A DNA stretch of 64,000 bases from Alkalispirochaeta americana. Its GTDB lineage: Bacteria; Spirochaetota; Spirochaetia; DSM-27196; Alkalispirochaetaceae. Position numbers and translations under genes: made by a program. The stretch is from NCBI RefSeq assembly GCF_900156105.1, contig NZ_FTMS01000002.1, positions 186,001 through 250,000 of the forward strand, read 5' to 3'. Of this stretch, positions 35,528-44,201 are shown one piece after another. A model generated the notes under the pieces. It did no database searches, had not been told where the DNA came from, and saw nothing but the letters and a program-made list of their open reading frames with translations. Position 1 is the first letter of the stretch. Every line of letters begins with the position of its first letter.

Positions 35528-36199
35528 ATGCCGCACCTTTCCCGGTCCGAAGATGTCTGGCCGGATTTCATTGTTTTCGAGGGTCTTGACGGGGCCGGGA
35601 CAACAACCCAGGCACAACGTCTGACCGAATATCTTGGCCGCGAAGGTCAGGCTGAATTTACCTGTGAGCCCACAGATTTTGCAACAGGCACCGTCATTCG
35701 GCGTCTCTTGAAAGGGCCTGAATACGTTCGTCCCGAAACTCTGGCGCTCCTCTTTGCGGCTGACCGGAACGAACATCTTTTCCGACCGAACCAGGGAATA
35801 AAAGACCGCCTGGCCGCAGGGCATGTGGTTGTATGCGATCGATACCTCTTCTCCTCGTTGGCGTATCAGGGATACCTGGCAGAAACCGGACTCGTGGAAC
35901 GGCTGAATGCAGGATTCCCCCTGCCGCAGCACCTCTTTTTTATCGACACATCCCTGGACGAGGCCCACCGGAGGATATCGCTCCGTGAAGAGCGGGACTC
36001 CCTTGAAACACGGGAGATTCAGGAACAGGTTGCCCTTCGATACCGTCGGGTTATCAGGGATTTTTCCCTTCTTCCTCCTGTTCAGCGGGGCGACATGAAA
36101 ATCCATACCCTCTCGGGAGACCGGAGCGAAGACGATATCTTCCACGATGTTCTGGCCGCCCTGTCCCTGGAGGAGCACAGACCTGAAGGCGGAACCTGA
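35528..36199 (+). CDS. tmk: Thymidylate kinase with a threonine replacing the P-loop lysine
   Basis: The 223-residue product phosphorylates dTMP to dTDP. Family motifs are clear: FIVFEGLDGAG at the P-loop, a DRYLFSSLAYQG segment with the DRY/F motif, and FFIDTSLDEAHRRIS before the LID region. The P-loop reads GLDGAGTTTQ where most Tmk have GKTTQ, so the lysine that binds ATP phosphates is replaced by threonine (codon ACA). The start ATG at 35528 has GGGAG about ten bases upstream. The stop lies inside the first unit of a 9-bp tandem repeat. Confidence 0.9.
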   Translation: MPHLSRSEDVWPDFIVFEGLDGAGTTTQAQRLTEYLGREGQAEFTCEPTDFATGTVIRRLLKGPEYVRPETLALLFAADRNEHLFRPNQGIKDRLAAGHVVVCDRYLFSSLAYQGYLAETGLVERLNAGFPLPQHLFFIDTSLDEAHRRISLREERDSLETREIQEQVALRYRRVIRDFSLLPPVQRGDMKIHTLSGDRSEDDIFHDVLAALSLEEHRPEGGT

Positions 36200-36272
36200 A
36201 GACCCTGAAGACCCTGAAGACCCTGAAGAACCTGAAGAACCTGAAGAACCTGAAGAACCTGAAGAACCTGAA
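36195..36272. repeat. 9-bp tandem repeat (about 8.7 copies) overlapping the tmk stop
   Basis: Three CCTGAAGAC units (36195-36221), five CCTGAAGAA units (36222-36266) and a partial ninth run without interruption. In the tmk frame each unit contains TGA. In the next frame the array would encode a Pro-Glu-Asp/Glu tract. The near-perfect identity of the units suggests recent expansion or ongoing slippage. Confidence 0.95.
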
Positions 36273-36355
36273 ACAGACAGGAATCCTCCTGGTTTCCCGT
36301 GAAGACCCTCGAATCATCACTTGTGCTTCCCTCCAGGCATGCCGATAGGAGCACT

Positions 36356-36973
36356 ATGAGGTCTCGTCTTTTCCTCCTGTGGACCCTGGCGGGGGTCTTT
36401 CTCCTGACCCCGGCCTTTCCAGGGGTCTCTTCGTCCCGCTTGATCTACCGGGAACAGTTATACCGACTCTATCATCAGCATTTCTACGCCTCTCCCCAGC
36501 GAATCGCAGAAAACATCTACTGGCTGGAGCAGGCCCTGCGAAGCGATTTTGCAAATCCCCTCTACGCCCTGGCAAGGATCTCTAACGAGCGGGAGTGGGA
36601 ATGGTATCGCTACCTCTTCTCGATGCATATCAACTTGAAACTTACTGAACTGTACCTGCAATGGGGCACACAGTACATGAAATTCGAGGCTTTTTTTTAC
36701 AACGCCCCCTGGCAACGACAAAATCTTGAGAGTCTGGAGCGAGCCGAGGAACTTTTTCGCTACGCCCTGGTCTACTGGGATGAGGCCCAGCGATGGAGTC
36801 AGGAAGCAGCACCGATCCGTTTCATCAGCCTGGACCGCATCCAGTACTGGGAAGACCAGCACCACCGGATACGCAGGGGATCGCTGAATTACGGCAGAAT
36901 CATCGAACGCCACCTGGACCGGGTGGCTGAAGTTCGCTCGGCTTTTGAAGCGATGGACGAATCAACCTACTGA
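36356..36973 (+). CDS. Small secreted helical protein of unknown function
   Basis: The start is set at ATG 36356, with AGGAGC just upstream, giving 205 residues. A longer frame upstream would place the signal peptide internally. The N-terminus is a signal peptide (SRLFLLWTLAGVFLLTPAFP, cleavage near VSS). The mature part is helical and very rich in Tyr, Trp, Arg and Glu, for example NEREWEWYRYLF and LYLQWGTQYMKFEAFFY, with TPR-like spacing. I do not recognise the family. A homologous small protein gene may accompany tmk in other spirochaetes. It converges on queA with only 21 bases between. Confidence 0.6.
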   Translation: MRSRLFLLWTLAGVFLLTPAFPGVSSSRLIYREQLYRLYHQHFYASPQRIAENIYWLEQALRSDFANPLYALARISNEREWEWYRYLFSMHINLKLTELYLQWGTQYMKFEAFFYNAPWQRQNLESLERAEELFRYALVYWDEAQRWSQEAAPIRFISLDRIQYWEDQHHRIRRGSLNYGRIIERHLDRVAEVRSAFEAMDESTY

Positions 36974-36994
36974 CCGGCATCGTAGCGGCACCCC

Positions 36995-38032
36995 TTACCT
37001 GATCAGCATGGCGTCGCCATAGGAAAAAAAGCGGTATCGTTCTTCCACGGCCTGGCGGTACCACTCTTTGATATCCTCAGGAGTGGCAAAGGCGCTTACC
37101 AGAGCCAGCAGGGTGCTCCCGGGGGTGTGAAAATTGGTAAAAAGCTGATCCACCACCCGGAATCGGTAACCGGGGTAGATAAAAATTCCCGTTTCGTCTT
37201 CTCCCGCCTCCACCCTCTGGAGAGCCTCGTTCCAGGCAGACTCCAGCGTGCGCACCGCCGTGGTTCCCACAGCAAGGACGGGCCGTCCTTCGTCCTTTGC
37301 CTTCCCGATCGCCCGGGCTGTCTCCCGAGAGACACTGTAGCGCTCACTGTGCATTTTGTGCTCTTCAAGGACCTCCGTCCTTACGGGAAGAAAGGTGCCG
37401 ATCCCCACGTGAAGGGTAACAAAGTGGATCTCAACCCCTCGATCCCCCAGGGCCTGGAGCATATCCCGGGTAAAATGCAACCCCGCCGTGGGGGCCGCCA
37501 CGCTTCCCACGGTGCGGGCATAGACCGTCTGATATCGCTGGGCATCGTCGGAGGAATCGCTCCGGTGGATATAAGGGGGCAACGGAATGTGACCGTGCTC
37601 CTCAAGCCACTGATCCGTTACAGGCTGCGAGAAGGTGAGTTCCCGGTAGGGTGGTTCCACAGAAGAGATCCGTGCTGTGACCCCCGAGGGATCAAAGCGA
37701 AAGACACGTCCCAGACGTTGCTTCTTTGTGTTGGGGCCGATCGCAAGCCACCGATTTTCCCCGCGGGGCTCCACCAGAAGAAATTCCTGGCTGGAACCGG
37801 TATCCACCGTCCTGGCATAGACCCGGGCACGACGGACACGGGAATCGTTGAAGACCATCACCGTCCCGGGCGCTACCGCGTCGATGATATCGGTCATGAC
37901 CCGATGCTCTACACCACCTGTTGCCCGGTGAGCCAGAAAGAGGCGGCTCGCACCCCGCTCCCGGGGCGGCTCCTGGGCGATCAGTTCCTGGGGTAAATCA
38001 AAAAAGAGATCGCTGGTCTTCACCTGTTTCAT
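36995..38032 (-). CDS. queA: S-adenosylmethionine:tRNA ribosyltransferase-isomerase
   Basis: The start is set at ATG 38032 ([19 protein letters not shown]), the family N-terminus. The open frame above it runs into ruvB. The 345-residue product has the QueA signatures [55 protein letters not shown] and [12 protein letters not shown]. It transfers and isomerises the ribosyl group of SAM to preQ1 in tRNA, giving epoxyqueuosine, and so acts after the Tgt encoded at 10416-11573. It is the last gene after ruvB and overlaps it by 35 bases. Confidence 0.95.
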   Translation of the reverse strand: MKQVKTSDLFFDLPQELIAQEPPRERGASRLFLAHRATGGVEHRVMTDIIDAVAPGTVMVFNDSRVRRARVYARTVDTGSSQEFLLVEPRGENRWLAIGPNTKKQRLGRVFRFDPSGVTARISSVEPPYRELTFSQPVTDQWLEEHGHIPLPPYIHRSDSSDDAQRYQTVYARTVGSVAAPTAGLHFTRDMLQALGDRGVEIHFVTLHVGIGTFLPVRTEVLEEHKMHSERYSVSRETARAIGKAKDEGRPVLAVGTTAVRTLESAWNEALQRVEAGEDETGIFIYPGYRFRVVDQLFTNFHTPGSTLLALVSAFATPEDIKEWYRQAVEERYRFFSYGDAMLIR

Positions 38033-39029
38033 CTCCTGGAAGCCCGAGTACAGCGTAGGCTCGAGGCGTGGCAATCCGGCCCCGGGCGGTACGCTGAAGA
38101 AGGCCCTGCTGGATAAGAAAGGGCTCGTAAAAAACTTCCAGGGAGTCCAGCTCCTCCCCCACCGATATAGCCAGCGTCTCAGCTCCTACAGGCCCGCCTT
38201 GATACATTTCCACGATAGCCCGAAGGATCTGCCGATCCTGCTCTTCGAGACCGTACTGATCGATGTTAAGCCGTTCCATCCCCTCCCGGACAACAGCCCC
38301 GGTAATTACTCCCTCACCCAGAATCTGGGCGAAGTCGCGCATCCTCCGGACCAGACGGTTTGCCACCCGGGGGGTTCCCCGGCAGGTATCAGCAAGAAGA
38401 AGAACCGCTTCTTCCCGAATAGCTATTTCCAGGATGGACGAGGTGCGGCGGATAATTGCCGCGAGCTCATCCTGAGTATAGTAATCCAGACGGACAGGGA
38501 TTCCGAAGCGCGTATACAGGGGGCTTGCCACCATGCCGGGCCTGGTGGTTGCTCCCACCAGAGTGAAACGCGGCAGAGGAACTCTCAGGGTGCGTGCGCT
38601 GGGCCCCTGCCCGATCACCCAATCGATCTCGTAGTCCTCCATGGCCACATAGAGCATCTCTTCCAGAGAGCTCTTCAGTCGGTGAATCTCGTCGATAAAG
38701 AAGACCGTCCCCTCCTGGAGTGACGTCAGTATACCGGCCAGATCCTTGGGCTTTTCCAGAGCCGGCGCCGCCGTAACCCGCAGGTCGGCGCCCATCTCGT
38801 GGGCGATGATGCTGGCCAGGGTGGTTTTTCCCAGCCCTGGCGGCCCCGAGAGGAAAACATGGTCCAGCGATTCCTGCCGCTCCCGGGCCGCCTGGATAAA
38901 AACACGCAGATTCGCCTTGATTTGCTCCTGACCCAAAAAGTCTTCCAGCAACCGTGGCCGCAGCTCGTTTTCCCGGTGGTCCTGCTCTTCGAAGTCGGGT
39001 CGCAGAGGATGCTCGTCGTTGGATGTCAT
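37998..39029 (-). CDS. ruvB: Holliday junction branch-migration ATPase RuvB
   Basis: The 343-residue product is full length: the N-terminal [18 protein letters not shown], Walker [18 protein letters not shown], Walker [11 protein letters not shown], sensor 1 GATTRPGM, the arginine-finger region [12 protein letters not shown], and the C-terminal winged helix. RuvB hexamers drive branch migration with RuvA. The ATG overlaps the ruvA stop (ATGA at 39029-39026), so RuvA and RuvB should be made in step. Confidence 0.97.
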   Translation of the reverse strand: MTSNDEHPLRPDFEEQDHRENELRPRLLEDFLGQEQIKANLRVFIQAARERQESLDHVFLSGPPGLGKTTLASIIAHEMGADLRVTAAPALEKPKDLAGILTSLQEGTVFFIDEIHRLKSSLEEMLYVAMEDYEIDWVIGQGPSARTLRVPLPRFTLVGATTRPGMVASPLYTRFGIPVRLDYYTQDELAAIIRRTSSILEIAIREEAVLLLADTCRGTPRVANRLVRRMRDFAQILGEGVITGAVVREGMERLNIDQYGLEEQDRQILRAIVEMYQGGPVGAETLAISVGEELDSLEVFYEPFLIQQGLLQRTARGRIATPRAYAVLGLPGDETGEDQRSLF

Positions 39030-39679
39030 GAACTCAACTCCCTGATGGCCCGGCGGAACAGCTCCTGTTCCTGCTGATCGGTGACAGCCGAGGCGCTCCC
39101 CTTCCGGGAAGACTCCCCGTCGGGGGGTGACAGGCTTTTTAGCTCCCCGTAGAGACGATCCAGTACCTTTCGAACCGCCCCTTTATCGTAGCCCATATCT
39201 ACCAGTGCCGTGGCCAGCTCTTCCAGGGGACCTGCCGGAGCGGGTGAAGAGGCCTTGCCGGAAGGTTCCTCCCGGACCAGATGCCCTTTCAACTGGAGAA
39301 TCATCTTCTGGGCCGTTTTGGTCCCCAGTCCCGGAATTCGGGTCAGGGACGAAAGATCCTCTTCTTCCAGAAACTGGGTAAGCTGCGTTACGGTAGTTCC
39401 CGAGAGGATTTTCAGGGCCTGGCGCGGTCCTATGCCGGGAACGGTGATGAGTTGCAAAAAGGCCTGGCGCTCTGAATCGGTCCAGAATCCGAAGAGTTTC
39501 AAGAGATCTTCGCGAGTTTGCAGGTACACCAGGAGTCGGACGGGCTCACTTCGTTCTGCGGCCAGAGACGCCTGGAAGGTCGCGGCGCTCACCTCAAGTT
39601 CCCACTCGATACCGCCAGTTTCCAGAAAGAGAAACGGAAACTGATGCCCCGAGATCCGTCCTGTCAGGCTATGAAACAT
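39026..39679 (-). CDS. ruvA: Holliday junction DNA-binding protein RuvA
   Basis: The 217-residue product begins [11 protein letters not shown] and has the OB-fold domain, the helix-hairpin-helix pair ([19 protein letters not shown] and [17 protein letters not shown]) and, after a flexible Ser/Pro/Ala linker, the domain III three-helix bundle ([16 protein letters not shown]) that contacts RuvB. RuvA tetramers hold the Holliday junction in square-planar form. It starts three bases after ruvC and overlaps ruvB. Confidence 0.95.
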   Translation of the reverse strand: MFHSLTGRISGHQFPFLFLETGGIEWELEVSAATFQASLAAERSEPVRLLVYLQTREDLLKLFGFWTDSERQAFLQLITVPGIGPRQALKILSGTTVTQLTQFLEEEDLSSLTRIPGLGTKTAQKMILQLKGHLVREEPSGKASSPAPAGPLEELATALVDMGYDKGAVRKVLDRLYGELKSLSPPDGESSRKGSASAVTDQQEQELFRRAIRELSS

Positions 39680-39682
39680 CGA

Positions 39683-40162
39683 TCACCTCCCAAAGCAACT
39701 ATGCAGGCGTGTAACAGCGGCTGCAAGCGCGTCAGCAGCATGGTCAGGCCGAGGGGGGGCCTTTAGCCCCAGAATAACGCGGACCATCTGGATAACCTGC
39801 TCCTTATCGGCTTGACCGTTTCCTACAACGGCTTGCTTGATCTGTTGCGGGGTGTATTCCTGCGCATCAAGGCGAAACTGGGCAAGCGCCAAAAGAACCA
39901 CCCCCCGAGCCTGGGCCACGGGAATGGCGCTGGTGACGTTTTTTGTGAAGTAAAGCCCTTCAATCCCGGCATAGTCCGGCCTGTGGGTCCGAAGAAGATC
40001 GGAAAGCACAGAGTATATGGTTTCCAGACGCTCACCCGATGAAGCATGAGCCGACGTTTTGATCACTCCGAAATCGAGACATTCCAGACGACCCCCGGCT
40101 TCCCGGATAATTCCATAGCCCGTCGAGGCAAGGCCCGGGTCCACGCCGAGGATTACCGCCAT
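39683..40162 (-). CDS. ruvC: Holliday junction resolvase RuvC
   Basis: The 159-residue nuclease has the RNase H-like fold: ILGVDPGLASTGYGII with the first catalytic Asp, AGIEGLYFTKNVTSAIPVAQ with the Glu, and PPRPDHAADALAAAV with the last two Asp residues. All four acidic residues of the active site are therefore present. RuvC cuts junctions bound by RuvAB. The start ATG overlaps the yebC stop by one base (TGATG). Confidence 0.96.
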   Translation of the reverse strand: MAVILGVDPGLASTGYGIIREAGGRLECLDFGVIKTSAHASSGERLETIYSVLSDLLRTHRPDYAGIEGLYFTKNVTSAIPVAQARGVVLLALAQFRLDAQEYTPQQIKQAVVGNGQADKEQVIQMVRVILGLKAPPRPDHAADALAAAVTRLHSCFGR

Positions 40163-40905
40163 CAGCCCTCGGGATCGAAATCGTCGGGGATATCCAGGTT
40201 GGTAGCGACCTCCTGGACATCGTCATGATCGTCCAGAAGCTCTATCAGCCGGATGGCCTTCCGGGTTTTCTCAGGATCAAGGGAGACCGTGGCATCGGGA
40301 ACCCGCGATATTTCTGCCATATCGTGCTCAAACCCTGCCGAGCCGAGAGCTTCCAGAACCGCCTCGAAGTCATCGGGAGCGGTGGTTACCTCAATTGTTC
40401 CGCCACTGTCGGCGACGTCGTCGGCACCGGCCTCAAGGGCCACTTCCATGATTTCGTCCTCGCTGTACCGCTCGGCGCTGTACGCGATAACACCCTTGCG
40501 GTTAAAGAGGTAGGAGACACAGCCGTTTTCCCCCAGGTTTCCCCCGTTCTTGGCAAGAATGCTTCGAACATCGGCAGCGGTGCGGTTCTTGTTATCCGTC
40601 AGGGCGTCGATCAGGATCGCAACCCCACCGGGTCCGTAGCCCTCGTAGGAGAGCTCCACGTAATCGGCTCCACCAAGCTCGCCGGTTCCTTTTTTTATCG
40701 CCCTGTCTATGTTGTCCTTGGGCATGTTGGCGCCCTTGGCTTTGGTTATAGCCGTGCGGAGGCGGGGATTGCTCTCGAGTTCGCCACCCCCGAGACGCGC
40801 GGCGATGGTTATTTCCTTGATTATCTTTGAGAAAACTTTTCCGCGCTTTGCATCCTGCGCGCCTTTTTTGTGCCGTATTGTGGCCCATTTACTATGGCCG
40901 GACAT
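40162..40905 (-). CDS. yebC: YebC/PmpR-family protein
   Basis: The start is ATG 40905 (MSGHSKWATIRHKKGAQDAK), preceded by the strong site AGGAGA. Upstream in-frame codons have no such site. The 247-residue product matches the family exactly, with RGKVFSKIIKEI, LRTAITKAKGANMPKDNIDRA and YEGYGPGGVAILID. YebC-type proteins bind DNA in some bacteria and relieve ribosome stalling at proline-rich stretches in others. The paralogue type cannot be told here. It precedes ruvC, a very common gene order. Confidence 0.95.
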   Translation of the reverse strand: MSGHSKWATIRHKKGAQDAKRGKVFSKIIKEITIAARLGGGELESNPRLRTAITKAKGANMPKDNIDRAIKKGTGELGGADYVELSYEGYGPGGVAILIDALTDNKNRTAADVRSILAKNGGNLGENGCVSYLFNRKGVIAYSAERYSEDEIMEVALEAGADDVADSGGTIEVTTAPDDFEAVLEALGSAGFEHDMAEISRVPDATVSLDPEKTRKAIRLIELLDDHDDVQEVATNLDIPDDFDPEG

Positions 40906-41004
40906 GAAATCTCCTCTGGGTATCTGGAGTGGTGAAAGGAAACTATCACTTGACCCCGGAGGTGTCAAGGTTTTGGCAGTTTCGGGGGGTGTGGTTTCAG
41001 CGGT

Positions 41005-42318
41005 TCATCGGGCAGCGTTTCCGGTCTCGTTGATTTCCCGGAAGGCCTCCCTGAGAAAGGTGTCCAGAAGCATCCAGTGCCGGGGGGCAAGGCGGTACCA
41101 TCCTTCGCTTGCATCGCCTTCTTTGCGGTCCTCTTTGGCCCCAGGGATGGGAACCTTCCAGCGGTCGAGTGTTTCGGGGATAAACGATTCCAGGGGAGCC
41201 CCAAAGCGATCCAGGAAGGTCCTGCGCGATATCCCCCGGCGCGTGCGAAAGCCCATCATGATTACCTCCTTGAGGTAGTCCGTCGGGGAGATTTCTTCAA
41301 TCTCCAGTCCCCGGGAAGGATCAGAGCAGTAGAGGGCCAGATCACGGGTATTGGTAAGACGGCGTGGTGAGGGCGAGAGGATGGTTCCCACCGCACCAGG
41401 ACCGATCCCCAAGTAAGGTCTCATCTGCCAGTAGGCACAGTTGTGGTGGCTCTCGCTATCAGGCAGGGCGTAACTTGAAACCTCGTAACGGGAAAACCCC
41501 CGACCACGCAACAAGTGATCCAGAAAGGCTCGTTCCGCCAGAATCTCTTCCTCGGGAGCGGTCCGGAAGGTTCCCCGGCGAAGATCCCGACCCAGGGGAG
41601 TTTCCGGTTCCAGGGTGAGTTCATAGACCGAAAGATGATCCGCACCGGCGGCAAGGACCCCCTCAAGATCCTGTTGCAAGGCGCTGTTGTTTCGGCCGGG
41701 GATTCCGGCGATGATATCAGCACTCCAGCGTCGCTGTTTGCCTGCCGCATCTCGCCAGTGATTGTGCACCAGATCGATACCCCGCTGGACAGTGTCGGGA
41801 TCTATTTTCCGGCCGATTCGCTGAAGCGCCCCTGCGTCAAGGGATTGTACTCCCACAGAGAGGCGGTTGATCCCTGCCTGGCTGGCTTCTTCCAGAAATT
41901 GTGGCGTTATGTCTTCAGGGTTTGCCTCCAGAGTAGCCTCCTTGGCAAGACCCAAACGCCGCACAAGGGCAAAGAGCTTCTTCCGTGCTGTGGGAACCAG
42001 CGCAGAAGGCGTGCCCCCGCCAAGATACATCGTGGCAAGAGGGGCGCCACCCGAGGCGGGTGTATCCGGAGCAGACGCACCAGGGACAGAGCCAGACAGC
42101 CCGTCCTGCCCGGGTAGCCCGTTCTGCCCGGGGGGGTAATCCGAAGGGGTTTCATCCAGAAGGAGCGGGAGGAGTTCCTCAGCCTGACGGGAAATTGCCT
42201 CCACCACCTCATTCTGACGCTTTTCGGAGACGCCACAACGGGTATAGAAATCGCAGTAATCGCAACGGGATCTGCAAAAGGGGATATGGATATAGAGGTG
42301 GCCACCAATCAGGTTCAC
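41005..42318 (-). CDS. hemW: HemW-like radical SAM protein with a Gly/Pro-rich insertion
   Basis: The 437-residue protein has the radical SAM cluster motif at residues 15-22 (FCRSRCDYCDF; CxxxCxxC followed by Asp-Phe, the HemW rather than HemN form), then GGGTPSAL, the ANPEDITPQFLEEA strand, GINRLSVGVQSLD and a C-terminal HemN-type domain. HemW is a haem chaperone rather than a coproporphyrinogen oxidase. Between the cluster motif and GGGTPS an extra segment of about 35 residues, rich in Gly, Pro, Ala and Ser, contains a 6-residue repeat (GQNGLP/GQDGLS) coded by an 18-bp duplication at 42100-42135. Confidence 0.88.
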   Translation of the reverse strand: MNLIGGHLYIHIPFCRSRCDYCDFYTRCGVSEKRQNEVVEAISRQAEELLPLLLDETPSDYPPGQNGLPGQDGLSGSVPGASAPDTPASGGAPLATMYLGGGTPSALVPTARKKLFALVRRLGLAKEATLEANPEDITPQFLEEASQAGINRLSVGVQSLDAGALQRIGRKIDPDTVQRGIDLVHNHWRDAAGKQRRWSADIIAGIPGRNNSALQQDLEGVLAAGADHLSVYELTLEPETPLGRDLRRGTFRTAPEEEILAERAFLDHLLRGRGFSRYEVSSYALPDSESHHNCAYWQMRPYLGIGPGAVGTILSPSPRRLTNTRDLALYCSDPSRGLEIEEISPTDYLKEVIMMGFRTRRGISRRTFLDRFGAPLESFIPETLDRWKVPIPGAKEDRKEGDASEGWYRLAPRHWMLLDTFLREAFREINETGNAAR

Positions 42319-42346
42319 AAAGCCCTCAACGGCATAGTGCCCTCAG

Positions 42347-42373
42347 GGAAATACCGGAAATACCGGAAATACC
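42347..42373. repeat. Three perfect copies of a 9-bp unit between the S26-like gene and hemW
   Basis: GGAAATACC is repeated three times without mismatch at 42347-42355, 42356-42364 and 42365-42373. It lies in the 81-base gap ahead of hemW on the minus strand, about 30 bases before its start. The same period is seen after tmk. It could alter leader spacing if the copy number varies. Confidence 0.9.
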
Positions 42374-42399
42374 AGGAGACATCTCAAGTGGTTTCATGG

Positions 42400-43026
42400 C
42401 TACATCTCCGGGAGGTTTTCTGCTGCCTGCTGCTCCTTCCGGGGATACAGAACCTTTCTGCGCTCCCGAGGCCATACGATGGACTGAACGCGAAACAGCA
42501 GATCCTCCTCAGAAACCACTCCGACAACCCGCGAATCGGCTCTTCCTGGTTCCAGGGCGAGAAGGAAAACCTCTCCCTCCTGAACCAGGATCTCTTCCTG
42601 GCGATGAGGAAGATCACGATGAAGGTAGGGAATCGTGTATCGGGCGGATCCCACAGAGACCCCCTGATGATCCCAGATGACACGATCGCCGGGCAGGGCT
42701 GCCACAAATCTCAAAACCGGGCCACCCACAGGATGCGGATAGGGTTCCCGGGGGCCATCGCTACGAAACCGGGCGATCCGTTCCCGCAAGGTAGGTGTTG
42801 TCCGAAACGGTGCGCGTGCAAACACAAGGGTTCCTCTTTGAAGAACCTTGGTGTCGCGGTGAGCCAGCACCAGATCTCCCTCGACAAGAAGTGGAGCAAG
42901 AGATGTTCCCTGGACGGATATCAAGGCCGGGCCATAGGATCGAAATCCCACGTAGACCGCCACCACAAAGAGAAGATGCAACACCAGAATGCCCCGGAGA
43001 CCTTTGCGTTTTGATCTATCGCTCAC
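42400..43026 (-). CDS. Signal peptidase I (S26)-like paralogue lacking the catalytic lysine
   Basis: The 208-residue product has one N-terminal membrane helix (GILVLHLLFVVAVYVGF) and then the S26 box with the serine at residue 42 (VQGTSLAPLLVEGDLVLA). The second box reads RFVAALPGD, in which arginine 106 stands where the general-base lysine is found in KRAVGLPGD. The terminal GDN-type box is also absent. It probably does not cleave signal peptides by the usual dyad. It lies 65 bases after lepB and ahead of hemW. It could be a regulatory or structural partner of LepB, or a degenerate copy. Confidence 0.7.
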   Translation of the reverse strand: MSDRSKRKGLRGILVLHLLFVVAVYVGFRSYGPALISVQGTSLAPLLVEGDLVLAHRDTKVLQRGTLVFARAPFRTTPTLRERIARFRSDGPREPYPHPVGGPVLRFVAALPGDRVIWDHQGVSVGSARYTIPYLHRDLPHRQEEILVQEGEVFLLALEPGRADSRVVGVVSEEDLLFRVQSIVWPRERRKVLYPRKEQQAAENLPEM

Positions 43027-43090
43027 AGTAGACGCTCACAGCAGATGCTCACAATCCAGCCGTACCAACTCTGGGAAATCATGAAAGGCC

Positions 43091-44074
43091 TCAGTGGATA
43101 CGCCCCATTCTGTCGAGTGGCCAGTAAATAACCATGGATCGGCCCAGAACGTTCTCTTCATGAACCGGGCCAAAGTAACGCCCGTCCCGGGAATTGTCCC
43201 GGTTGTCTCCCAGGCCGAAAATGCGCTCCGGGGGCACATACCATCCATTCTCGATAAATTGATAGCGCTGACGATAGCGGGTGTTGTGAGGTGCCGCCGA
43301 AAAAAGCGTGCCCTGACGAACCAGCTCGAACGCAAAGGGGTCTCGTATTCCTCTGTGCTGAAGACGTGCCAGGGCCTCAGATTCTTTCCTTGACAGGGAG
43401 ATATTCAGATCTCTGTAAGCCAGGGCCCGGGCTCCCTCGTGGAGTATCTCGTAGTCGGAATCATCCAGGAGGCGTTGCAGGGTGTAATGCTTTCCCGTGA
43501 GTTCCTGAAACTCCTCCTCGGGAACCCAGCGGTCCCCACCGGGAGGGAGAACCTGGAGGTTTCCGTAGAGATCGTTGCGAAACCGATCGCCGCCAACTCC
43601 CACGGCACGTTTGATCAAGAGTTGCGCACGGGCCTCGTCGCTGATAGCATCCCGGTCAATATCGACCAGCGATAACGTCAACATATAGATAGTGCGCTGT
43701 GCGATGGTAAAGAGTGTTCCTCTACTGATGTAGGAGGGGTTCAGAAAGATGAGCACATCGTTGCGCTGGGGCCTTACAAGACCGGGTAATTTTTGAAGGC
43801 CCGGCAGGAGCTCCGGACCATAGAGCATCTTGTTGACGAAAATTCTGTCGCCTTCAATAAAGGTGCGAATCATGGATCCCGAGGGAATTCGATAGGCCTG
43901 AAGAAAGAACTGATTGATCACCAGCACAAGAAGCGCCGCTTGAAAGAAGGCCTCGACCCAGTCTCGAACCGGATGCTTGCGAGCCTGTTTCAGACGACTT
44001 TTTGCCTTTCTGCGAGCCCTCAGGGTGAGTAGATATTCCGTAAACTGTACCAAGCGGAGAGAGAACGCACGCAT
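43091..44074 (-). CDS. lepB: Signal peptidase I
   Basis: The start is ATG 44074 (MRAFSLRLVQFTEYLL), giving 327 residues. An in-frame extension upstream lacks support. A charged cytoplasmic segment precedes a membrane helix (FFQAALLVLVINQFFLQAY), and then come the catalytic serine in RIPSGSMIRTFIEGDRI and the lysine in LLIKRAVGVGGD. The closing motif FGLGDNRDNSRDGRYFGPV is complete. It removes signal peptides from exported proteins at the periplasmic face. It leads the minus-strand run down to queA and is divergent from the PEGA gene. Confidence 0.95.
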   Translation of the reverse strand: MRAFSLRLVQFTEYLLTLRARRKAKSRLKQARKHPVRDWVEAFFQAALLVLVINQFFLQAYRIPSGSMIRTFIEGDRIFVNKMLYGPELLPGLQKLPGLVRPQRNDVLIFLNPSYISRGTLFTIAQRTIYMLTLSLVDIDRDAISDEARAQLLIKRAVGVGGDRFRNDLYGNLQVLPPGGDRWVPEEEFQELTGKHYTLQRLLDDSDYEILHEGARALAYRDLNISLSRKESEALARLQHRGIRDPFAFELVRQGTLFSAAPHNTRYRQRYQFIENGWYVPPERIFGLGDNRDNSRDGRYFGPVHEENVLGRSMVIYWPLDRMGRIH

Positions 44075-44122
44075 GGGACGGAGGCTATCACGCGATAGAA
44101 GGGTTGACAAGCACATCGCTCG

Positions 44123-44151
44123 TTGACACGCCCGAAGGGGCTACCTATACT
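44123..44151 (+). promoter_or_regulatory. Sigma-70-type promoter of the PEGA-smpB-hisN group
   Basis: A perfect TTGACA (44123-44128) and TATACT (44146-44151) are separated by 17 bases, giving a leader of about 44 bases to the ATG at 44202. A second TTGACA at 44104-44109 lies 19 bases upstream as a direct repeat, without its own -10 box. Confidence 0.8.
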
Positions 44152-44201
44152 CCCTAGCTGGAACTGCCCTGAATCGAGCCGCACCAGAACATGGGAAGAA
44201 T

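Noticed and set aside
36054-36354. Minus-strand frames reading FRFFRFF or VLQVLQ through the 9-bp repeat
   Set aside because: They are only translations of the tandem repeat on the strand opposite tmk, without a ribosome-binding site or family similarity.
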